Shown here: positions 1 through 5,087 of the stretch, one piece after another
Position numbering within the stretch: the stretch's first letter is position 1
Layout: each line of letters opens with the position of its first letter
Assembly: GCA_030838245.1 (NCBI GenBank)
Contig: JAUTXB010000288.1
Span: 1-5,376 of the forward strand
Reading direction: 5' to 3'
Source of the DNA: Acidimicrobiaceae bacterium
GTDB taxonomy: Bacteria > Actinomycetota > Acidimicrobiia > Acidimicrobiales > RAAP-2
DNA length: 5,376 nucleotides
Program-made: the position numbers and the translations under genes
The notes under the pieces: model-generated
Database searches by the model: none
Told to the model about the DNA's origin: nothing
What the model saw: the letters and a program-made list of their open reading frames with translations, nothing else

Positions 1-251
1 GGGCAGCTCGACTCATCGGCCCGCCTCCTGCGGATATTCGAGAGCATGGGATGGGCGTCGAAGGCACGGTGGCCGACGCCGGCCCAACTGGCGGGTCGCC
101 GCGTTCTTCCCTCTCCCTGACCGGGGACTGGTCGAGCGGGCCCGACGTCGGGAGGGCCGCATCGCTCACCCACGTCGGGCTGGACAGATGAGTTTGGAAG
201 GGCCGGACGGTCTACCCTTCGACAAGGTTCCTATCGTCGAAGGAGATTCCC
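1..251. other. Upstream region without a convincing complete gene
   Basis: I see no complete gene here. On the plus strand, the frame beginning at base 1 is open to a TGA at 118-120 (39 codons, including a stretch reading ARLLRIFESMGWA). It has fairly high G/C at third positions, so it could be the 3' end of a gene starting left of the window, but I recognise no family and the two other plus frames are also open for a long way. A perfect 12-base palindrome, CCCGACGTCGGG, lies at 141-152, and its right half ACGTCGGG recurs at 172-179. The last 60 bases should hold the promoter of the VOC gene. TACCCT at 213-218 fits a weak TANNNT -10 box, but no well-spaced -35 box accompanies it. Confidence 0.4.
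239..245 (+). promoter_or_regulatory. Ribosome binding site of the CFP30B-like VOC gene
   Basis: GAAGGAG is a strong Shine-Dalgarno match ending six bases before the GTG at 252. It decides the start: GTG is used rather than any internal ATG, and the predicted protein then begins a few residues before the first VOC domain, as in its relatives. Confidence 0.8.
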
Positions 252-1025
252 GTGCCACTGCGTGACTCAGCCCCCGTTGGTGCCCCCTGTTGGGTCGACC
301 TCCTCACATCGGAACCGGAGAAATGCGGAGCCTTCTACGGCCAGCTCTTCGGCTGGACGGCGGAGAGCTCCGGCGAGGAGTTCGGCGGCTACATCAACTA
401 CTCCAAGGACGGGCACATGGTGGCCGGGGCCATGAAAAACGACGGCGAGATGGGAATTCCCGACCACTGGAACGTGTACCTGGCCACACCGGACGCCCGT
501 GCGACCGTAGAAGCCGCCGAGGCCAAGGGCGGTCAGGCCATGATGCCGGCCATGGACGTCGGGGAGTTGGGGACGATGGCCGTCGTGTCCGACGCCGGCC
601 AGGCCGCGATCGGCATCTGGCAGCCGGGGCTCCACAAGGGCTTCGGCATCCTCAACGAGCCGGGCACGCCCAACTGGTTTGAGCTCCACACCCGTGACTA
701 TGACGCCTCGGTCCGCTTCTACCAGGACGTGTTCCAGTGGGACGCCCATGTCATGAGCGATACTCCCGAATTCCGCTACACGACGTTGGGTGAAGGCGAT
801 GGGGCGCTGGCCGGCATCATGGACGCCTCCGCATTCCTGCCCGACGGGGTCCCAGCCAATTGGCAGATCTACTTCGGTGTCGAGGACGCCGACAAGGCCC
901 TGGCCGAGGTGGCCAACCTGGGTGGTTCGGTGGTCACGCCGGGCGAGGACACACCATTCGGTCGCTTGGCCCAGGCAGCCGACCCAACGGGCTCGCTCTT
1001 CAAGGTCGTGTCGCCGGTCGCCTGA
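252..1025 (+). CDS. Two-domain VOC family protein, CFP30B/hydroxylase-like
   Basis: The 257-residue protein consists of two vicinal-oxygen-chelate (glyoxalase/bleomycin-resistance fold) domains, at about residues 10-125 and 138-254. The halves match: APCWVDLLT (11-19) with PNWFELHTR (140-148), DHWNVYLAT (71-79) with ANWQIYFGV (202-210), and DAGQAAIGIWQP (114-125) with DPTGSLFKVVSP (244-255). Length and layout match actinobacterial proteins related to mycobacterial CFP30B (Rv0577), often labelled hydroxylase or glyoxalase. No exact substrate is established for this class, and I see no clear His/Glu metal set as in true glyoxalase I. There is no signal peptide, so it should be cytosolic. A GTG start with a good ribosome binding site is used. 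It is the only plus-strand gene and converges on a GNAT remnant. The fold assignment is firm; the function is unknown. Confidence 0.93.
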   Translation: MPLRDSAPVGAPCWVDLLTSEPEKCGAFYGQLFGWTAESSGEEFGGYINYSKDGHMVAGAMKNDGEMGIPDHWNVYLATPDARATVEAAEAKGGQAMMPAMDVGELGTMAVVSDAGQAAIGIWQPGLHKGFGILNEPGTPNWFELHTRDYDASVRFYQDVFQWDAHVMSDTPEFRYTTLGEGDGALAGIMDASAFLPDGVPANWQIYFGVEDADKALAEVANLGGSVVTPGEDTPFGRLAQAADPTGSLFKVVSPVA

Positions 1026-1031
1026 TCCCCG

Positions 1032-1069
1032 TGGGTCTCCACCGCCAGCGAAGCCGCTGGGTAGACCCA
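1032..1069. terminator. Hairpin between convergent genes, probable bidirectional terminator
   Basis: An outer stem TGGGTCT (1032-1038) pairs with AGACCCA (1063-1069). An inner stem CCAGCG (1045-1050) pairs with CGCTGG (1055-1060) around an AAGC loop. Unpaired bases on both sides separate the two stems. It fills the 46-base gap between the VOC stop codon and the 3' end of the GNAT remnant, where a terminator serving both strands would lie. No T-run follows on either strand, so it is not a classical intrinsic terminator. U-poor hairpins are common at actinobacterial gene ends. Confidence 0.55.
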
Positions 1070-1071
1070 GT

Positions 1072-1502
1072 TCATGATCTTGCGTCCCATTCACGCCGTC
1101 TGAGGGCGACGGGACCTCGCTGCCCGAAACCCAGGGACCGGTAGAGCGCCTCTCCGTCAGGCGTAGGGTGCAGTTCCACGATGGGTGCGCTGCGCGCGGC
1201 GCACCAGTCGAGCAGGAGGCGCATGACCTCCCGACAGAGCCCTTGGCGACGAGAGCCCCCGGGTTGTGGGGAGCGGGGAGGCGGCGGACGATCACTGCTG
1301 CTCCCGAAGCGGCCAAGCGCTTCCCATCGGGATGGTCCACCACCGCCACTTGGACATCTGCCCCCTGTCGCGAGCAGAAGTGTTCCTCCGCGGCGCTGAT
1401 CCAGCGGGGATTGCTGATGTCCTGGCCGACGGACGCTTACATCACGCCGCCCAGACGGACGACTTCTGCGACGTCGCCATTGGTCGCAAAGCGAGCTTCC
1501 AC
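1072..1502 (-). pseudogene. GNAT family N-acetyltransferase, decayed (nonsense, frameshift, internal deletion)
   Basis: Two frames together give one GNAT protein. From a GTG at 1502 the first frame reads MEARFATNGDVAEVVRLGGVM. It then meets TAA at 1439-1437, where relatives commonly have an aromatic residue, so a TAC-to-TAA change would explain it. The same frame continues as ASVGQDISNPRWISAAEEHF and, from about 1350, as VAVVDHPDGKRLAASGAAVI, ending recognisably at HNPG near 1258. The C-terminal part is in another frame: RRQGLCREVMRLLLDW (acetyl-CoA pyrophosphate-binding motif A and its helix), then VELHPTPDGEALYRSLGF, ending in TGA at 1074-1072. The strand normally between NPG and the RRxG motif, about 14 residues, is missing, so a deletion of 3n+1 bases explains both the loss and the shift. 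The enzyme family transfers acetyl from acetyl-CoA to amines; this copy should be inactive. The exact start is uncertain, as no strong ribosome binding site precedes the GTG. Confidence 0.82.
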
Positions 1503-1596
1503 GATCCAGATGGTCCCACAGGCACCCAGCCGTCAATGCCCGTGTGGCTCAGGAGCCTTCGAGCAGGAGCCCACCCGCTCGACTCGGTGTGGGACG

Positions 1597-2622
1597 TCAG
1601 GGGGCCAGGTTGTCCCAGATCCGCTGGGACACGCCCTGGGTGGTGGCGATCCCGTAGTTGAACCCGACGACACCCTTCCCGACGGGGTCGTCCGTGGTCA
1701 GAACGGCTAGGACGTAGTCGCGGCCCTTGCCCTGCACCCATCCCATGGAGTTGACCTGCCATGGACACGACTCATCCTGCTTGGTACAGGTCGGCACGTA
1801 TTTCCAGCCGTTCTTAAGGGCGACGGTGACACCGGGGACCGGGTCGGCATAGTCCGGAAAATTGCAGGCCGTTCCCCACGGACCGCACGTGACACCCCAT
1901 CGTTGGCCCGGAATGATGCTCTCCATCAGGTGGAGGCCATAGTCCCTGGCGTTCGTCGTGAGGATGTTGTTGTCGTAGGCGAAGGTCCGGACGATATTCA
2001 CCTGGTCCGCGGCGGTCGTCGTCGTATTGCCCCATCCGTAGTACGTCGGCGACTCGCAGCCGACCGTCGTGTCGGTGGTCGGGATCGCCGTGTTGAATTG
2101 GGTGAGGGCGTTGCAGCCACCGCCAAAGTAGAACAGCGACGTCGCCGCCGCGTTGTCACTCATCGTGATCATGTTGCGCATGAGGTACTCGATCGAGTAC
2201 GGCACGTTTGACGGGATCGATCCGGGTGTCCCCTGCAGCTGCTTGAGCCACATGGCCAGGATGTCGGCCTTGACGATGCTGGCGGTGTACTGCGCGTTCG
2301 TCCCGTCCGAGAGTAGGTATGTCTTGCCGGTGACCTTGTCGAAGAGGGCCACCTGGGCCACTCCCTGTCGGGTGTGGAGGTACTCGAGGACTCCCTGGAA
2401 CGGGTCCTTGGAGCTGGCGGTGTCGGCCACGTCGACCGCTGACAGCGTTCCGGTGCCGGTAGACGAAGCGTCCCGGCTGTGGGCCCCTGTTGGCGGTACC
2501 GCTCCTGTCGCATCGGTGGGGGTGCCTCCGGTGAACGACAGGCCGCCGAGCACCGCCAGAGCGGCCAGGAAGACCACCACGATCGAGCACCGGACGGCGC
2601 GGGAGAACCTGTGAGCCGGCAT
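1597..2622 (-). CDS. Secreted or membrane-anchored serine hydrolase of class A beta-lactamase fold
   Basis: The 341-residue protein starts with Arg-rich residues (R5, R8, R11) and a hydrophobic segment at about 14-30, a signal peptide or anchor without a lipobox. A Thr/Ser/Gly/Pro-rich linker to about 72 precedes the catalytic domain. Motifs of the class A beta-lactamase/transpeptidase superfamily are in order: SIVK (S115, K118; nucleophile and base), SDN (S155-N157) within MITMSDNAAATSL, and KNG (K270-G272) in place of KTG. The TTTAADQVNIVRTF stretch matches the helix after the omega loop. S115 to SDN is only 40 residues, about 20 fewer than in TEM-type enzymes, so the segment between them is shortened. 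E190 (CESP) lies near where Glu166 would fall, but the ExxLN context is absent. Six extracytoplasmic cysteines (C170, C189, C246, C253, C279, C286) could form disulfides. It probably acts outside the membrane on peptidoglycan or an unknown ester or amide. Real beta-lactamase activity is possible but doubtful. Confidence 0.9.
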   Translation of the reverse strand: MPAHRFSRAVRCSIVVVFLAALAVLGGLSFTGGTPTDATGAVPPTGAHSRDASSTGTGTLSAVDVADTASSKDPFQGVLEYLHTRQGVAQVALFDKVTGKTYLLSDGTNAQYTASIVKADILAMWLKQLQGTPGSIPSNVPYSIEYLMRNMITMSDNAAATSLFYFGGGCNALTQFNTAIPTTDTTVGCESPTYYGWGNTTTTAADQVNIVRTFAYDNNILTTNARDYGLHLMESIIPGQRWGVTCGPWGTACNFPDYADPVPGVTVALKNGWKYVPTCTKQDESCPWQVNSMGWVQGKGRDYVLAVLTTDDPVGKGVVGFNYGIATTQGVSQRIWDNLAP

Positions 2623-2628
2623 GGCGTT

Positions 2629-2636
2629 CCCCTCCC
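2629..2636 (-). promoter_or_regulatory. Ribosome binding site of the serine hydrolase gene
   Basis: On the minus strand GGGAGGGG lies six bases before the ATG at 2622, a strong Shine-Dalgarno match that supports this start and the N-terminal signal segment. Just upstream and overlapping it, the minus strand reads CCGT-GAAA-ACGG (2646-2635), a four-base-pair hairpin with a GNRA-type loop that could partly mask the site. With so short a stem this may be chance. Confidence 0.75.
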
Positions 2637-2662
2637 GTTTTCACGGCGACAGCGTTGCCGCG

Positions 2663-2682
2663 TGCTGAAGAAAGTATCAGCA
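2663..2682. repeat. Inverted repeat upstream of the serine hydrolase
   Basis: TGCTGA (2663-2668) and TCAGCA (2677-2682) form a perfect six-base inverted repeat around an eight-base A/T-rich centre. It lies in the 83-base gap between the upstream VOC stop codon and the serine hydrolase start. Candidate roles are an operator half-site pair for the hydrolase promoter or a weak terminator for the VOC gene. No T-run follows, and I cannot place a convincing -35/-10 pair. Confidence 0.3.
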
Positions 2683-2705
2683 ATACCTGGCTCGGTCGCT
2701 GGTGT

Positions 2706-3548
2706 TCAGGTCGTCCATTCGATGGGTAGGCCGAACGTGGCCGACGGATCGGTCGCCGCCAACCCGCTGTCTCGTCGAACAGTCGGGACCCCCGCTGCCT
2801 CCAACGCGGTGAGGGCCGATTCGAGGTCGGCCACTCGCAGGGCATAGGAGCACAGCCGGGAAGACCCGCCCTCATTGACATACGGGCTCTCGGGAGAGAG
2901 AGCCGTGACCAGGCGCAACGTCATGTCGCCGATTTCGAGGTCGATGGTCAGCTCCCGAGCCTCGGGTCCCCGTGCGTTCCCCGTCACCGGGGTGGCACCG
3001 GCCAGGCCGCTGAGGAATGTCGCCGTCGATTCGGCGTCGGCCACGACTGCGGTCACCCACGCCAGGCTGGCCACATCCACGACACCGCCTCCTTCGTCCC
3101 CTTGGCGCTTGTTGCCACCAAAGGAGTCGTCCGTCCACTCCATCAGGACTCCGTGGGTGTCCCGGGGGTGCATGAAGAAGTGACGCCCCGGGATGTTCAC
3201 GGCACCGAGTCGGACGCCGCTCTCCATCAGGAGGTTCTGGACAGACCACATGTCCTCGACCTCCCACGCCAGCGAGTGCACACCGGGTCCGTAACGCTCG
3301 ATGAATTTCGCCACCGGGCCTCCCGGTGCGCCTTTGGACAAGAGGATGACGGGATAGCCTCCGACACGAAACATGCGAACGTCGGTGCCCTCCAGATCGG
3401 CCTCACCGCCCGAACGGATATCTTCAGGGTGCTGCTCGCTGTTCAGCCCACCGGCACCCAGGACGCGTTTGAACCACTCGTGAGCGGATGCAGCATCGTC
3501 GACGGCGAGCGCGACGCGGTGGAGGTGACCAGGTTCGACAAGTGCCAT
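2706..3548 (-). CDS. Double VOC-domain protein, methylmalonyl-CoA epimerase-like N-terminal half
   Basis: This is a 280-residue cytosolic protein with two VOC domains, about residues 7-140 and 160-279, joined by a charged Gly-rich linker (NKRQGDEGGG, 146-155). The first resembles methylmalonyl-CoA epimerase: HLHRVALAVDD (H10), YGPGVHSLAWEVEDM (H91) and FFMHPRDTHGVLMEW (E137). These are the positions of two His and one Glu metal ligands in that family. The strand where the epimerase has another ligand reads PVILLSKG (66-73), with no obvious replacement. The second domain begins SLAWVTAVV without the first His, has YALRV in place of the second, and ends in FGLPIEW, so it keeps at most one ligand and looks structural. 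Classical epimerases are about 140-150 residues and single-domain, so this is a fused or duplicated relative whose substrate cannot be named. No Shine-Dalgarno site precedes the ATG; a leaderless promoter is possible. Confidence 0.88.
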   Translation of the reverse strand: MALVEPGHLHRVALAVDDAASAHEWFKRVLGAGGLNSEQHPEDIRSGGEADLEGTDVRMFRVGGYPVILLSKGAPGGPVAKFIERYGPGVHSLAWEVEDMWSVQNLLMESGVRLGAVNIPGRHFFMHPRDTHGVLMEWTDDSFGGNKRQGDEGGGVVDVASLAWVTAVVADAESTATFLSGLAGATPVTGNARGPEARELTIDLEIGDMTLRLVTALSPESPYVNEGGSSRLCSYALRVADLESALTALEAAGVPTVRRDSGLAATDPSATFGLPIEWTT

Positions 3549-3555
3549 GGCGCCG

Positions 3556-3561
3556 ATGCTA
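3556..3561 (-). promoter_or_regulatory. Candidate -10 box for a leaderless transcript of the epimerase-like gene
   Basis: The minus strand reads TAGCAT, then seven bases, then the ATG at 3548. A TANNNT box at this distance is the arrangement seen for actinobacterial leaderless mRNAs, whose first base is the start codon. The absence of a ribosome binding site before this ATG fits. The match is short, there is no clear -35 box, and it sits just after the DUF347 stop codon, so it is a candidate only. Confidence 0.35.
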
Positions 3562-3593
3562 TCCGGCCCGTCTCCCGTGACCGCCTTGTGGGA

Positions 3594-4391
3594 CTACCGC
3601 GCTTGGTGTGCGTGCGTCCGAAGTCTCTGCACGTCCCTGCGAGTGACGGCGAGGTAGCCGACGAGACAGACGATGAGCGCGGTGAGGACCAGGCTGACCC
3701 GTCCGCTGCCCCAACCCAGGCCGCCGAGGATGGTGGGCTTGCCCATCCAGTCAGCAAAGGAAGCACCGAGCGGTCGGGTGACGACATATGCGAACCAAAA
3801 GGCGAAGATCGGGTTCCACCCGAAGCGCCGGTAGCCGACAGCGGGGATGGCGATGATGACGGCGAACAGGACGATCGAGTAGCCGTAGCCCAGGTGGAAG
3901 GTTATGGCCACCAGGTCGCCGAGGGCGGTGCCGAGGGCAAAGGTGGCTACGACCGCGGCCCAGTAGAACAGCTCTCGCCGCGGGGAGTCGACCGAGTGGA
4001 TGGAGAGCGTTCCCTCGGTCTTCTGCCATACCGCGAAGACGGCCACCAAGACCACCGCGAACAGAGGGGCGGACGCGATGTAGGGGACACCCAGTCCGAC
4101 GTGGAGCACGTCAGCCGCCATGGTCCCGAAGACGCCGACCATGACGACGGCGAACCAGTAGGTCCAGGCCATATAGCGCCGCATCCAGAACTGCAGCACC
4201 AGCGCGACCACGAAGCCGGCGAAGCCCAGCAGCACGGCGGGAACGGGGTCCAATCGGTGCACGAGGTAGTCCGACGTGGACTCGCCCATCGCCGTTGACA
4301 GACCCTTGATGATCCAGAAATAGGCAGTGATCTCGGGAACCCTGAGGGCGCCCCGAGCCGTCAACCACGAGGGACGCGTGCTCTCAGCCAT
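3594..4391 (-). CDS. DUF347 (COG4705-type) four-repeat membrane protein
   Basis: This 265-residue integral membrane protein is built from four copies of the DUF347 repeat, each with about two membrane helices. The repeat signature W-x9-G-x4-D occurs at identical spacing four times: W26/G36/D41, W79/G89/D94, W144/G154/D159 and W199/G209/D214. Opening stretches are YFWIIKGLSTAMGESTSDYL (24-43), YWFAVVMVGVFGTMAADVLH (78-97), FYWAAVVATFALGTALGDLV (142-161) and FWFAYVVTRPLGASFADWMG (198-217). About eight helices are expected, with a basic C-terminal tail (RRDVQRLRTHAHQAR, 251-265) probably cytoplasmic by the positive-inside rule. The repeated buried Asp and Gly suggest a transport or channel-like core, but this is inference and I know of no proven substrate. 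The ATG follows the TetR gene by 105 bases with no good Shine-Dalgarno site; no upstream in-frame start exists nearby, so the start is probable rather than certain. Confidence 0.9.
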   Translation of the reverse strand: MAESTRPSWLTARGALRVPEITAYFWIIKGLSTAMGESTSDYLVHRLDPVPAVLLGFAGFVVALVLQFWMRRYMAWTYWFAVVMVGVFGTMAADVLHVGLGVPYIASAPLFAVVLVAVFAVWQKTEGTLSIHSVDSPRRELFYWAAVVATFALGTALGDLVAITFHLGYGYSIVLFAVIIAIPAVGYRRFGWNPIFAFWFAYVVTRPLGASFADWMGKPTILGGLGWGSGRVSLVLTALIVCLVGYLAVTRRDVQRLRTHAHQAR

Positions 4392-4434
4392 CGGAGAAGC
4401 TTGTCGCGGCTGCGATGGAGTACCAAGTCGGCTT

Positions 4435-4451
4435 CCTGAGAGATCCTCAGG
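4435..4451. promoter_or_regulatory. Palindrome between tetR-type and DUF347 genes, candidate operator or terminator
   Basis: CCTGAG (4435-4440) and CTCAGG (4446-4451) are perfect inverted six-base arms around AGATC. The centre lies about 50 bases upstream of the DUF347 start and about 55 bases after the TetR stop. Size and symmetry suit a TetR-type or other dimeric regulator operator. The same sequence can fold as a short hairpin ending the monooxygenase-tetR transcript, though no T-run follows. Confidence 0.35.
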
Positions 4452-4456
4452 TTTGG

Positions 4457-4469
4457 CTCGGGCACCGAG
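4457..4469. terminator. Short hairpin downstream of the TetR gene
   Basis: CTCGG (4457-4461) and CCGAG (4465-4469) pair around a three-base GCA loop, 28 bases after the TetR stop codon. With the neighbouring palindrome it makes two consecutive hairpins in the 105-base gap, the likely end of the monooxygenase-tetR unit. The lack of a U-tract keeps the call tentative. Confidence 0.3.
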
Positions 4470-4496
4470 TTGCGGCCCGGTGGGACGGTTTCCCGG

Positions 4497-5087
4497 CTAT
4501 CGGAGGCCCGCCAGCAGGAATTCCTCCATGAAACGGCGAGTGCTTGCCGCATCGTCCACGTCCACCGCATCGCCGGGAACGGTGACGAGTGACAGCACCA
4601 TGCGCATGACCCACTCGCCGGCCCGGGCAATGTTCAGGTCGGCACGCACCTCGCCGCTGGCCCGGGCGGCCTCCAGATAGGGGTGCCAGAACACGGCCAG
4701 GCCCGGCATCATCTCCCGCAGTCCTGTTCCGACGATCTCGGCGAATGCCTCGGGCTCCTGCGCCCTCAATTGGAGAAGGAGGGCACGAGGCTCGTGCTCC
4801 CGGGACAGCTGCACCGCCTCTGCCACCTGGGCGGCGATGCCCCGGGCAGCAGATACCCGGGCGCGGGCGTTGGCCCAGAAGGTCTCGTCCGTGCGGGCGA
4901 GGGTGGCAACCACGAGCGACGCCTTGTCGGGGAAGTGCCGGTAGAGCCACGCCCGGGAGACGCCAGCTTCGCCGGCGATGGCGATCACCGTCGTCCGCCG
5001 GATGCCGGATCGCCGGAGGCACCGCTCGGTGGCGTCGAGCAGGCGGTCCCGGGTCGCAGCGGGAGGGTCGACGGTCGGTGCGCTCAC
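4497..5087 (-). CDS. TetR/AcrR family transcriptional regulator
   Basis: The protein is 196 residues from a GTG start. Residues about 11-58 form the TetR DNA-binding domain: ATRDRLLDATERCLRRSG (helix 1), then TTVIAIAGEAGVSRAWLYRH (32-51), the helix-turn-helix, ending in the typical HFPDKASLV. The rest is a helical ligand-binding and dimerisation domain without recognisable specificity. A longer reading from 5219 exists, but it would overlap the upstream gene by 45 codons and add a non-homologous tail. The GTG at 5087 overlaps the upstream TGA as GTGA and leaves the usual 10 or so residues before helix 1, so I prefer it. No Shine-Dalgarno is evident; translation is probably coupled to the monooxygenase. 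TetR proteins bind as dimers and usually repress nearby genes until a ligand binds. The likely target is the monooxygenase promoter beyond the window, with autoregulation through the shared transcript. Confidence 0.92.
   Translation of the reverse strand: MSAPTVDPPAATRDRLLDATERCLRRSGIRRTTVIAIAGEAGVSRAWLYRHFPDKASLVVATLARTDETFWANARARVSAARGIAAQVAEAVQLSREHEPRALLLQLRAQEPEAFAEIVGTGLREMMPGLAVFWHPYLEAARASGEVRADLNIARAGEWVMRMVLSLVTVPGDAVDVDDAASTRRFMEEFLLAGLR

Noticed and set aside
267..1349. A 360-codon minus-strand frame antisense to the CFP30B-like gene.
   Set aside because: Only its first part, inside the GNAT remnant, encodes recognisable sequence. The rest is complement of a well-supported VOC gene and reads as low-complexity Gly/Arg/His-rich peptide.
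1546..1557. GGCTCAGGAGCC, a possible terminator after the serine hydrolase gene.
   Set aside because: The loop would be only two bases and no T-run follows. The 94-base gap at 1503-1596 otherwise shows nothing I can support beyond small GC-rich direct repeats.
3102..4298. A long open frame of 398 codons on the plus strand, antisense to the epimerase-like and DUF347 genes.
   Set aside because: Its product is rich in His, Asp, Glu, Arg and Gln with no recognisable domain, as expected for the complement of a GC-rich membrane protein gene. The minus-strand genes have clear families and cover it.
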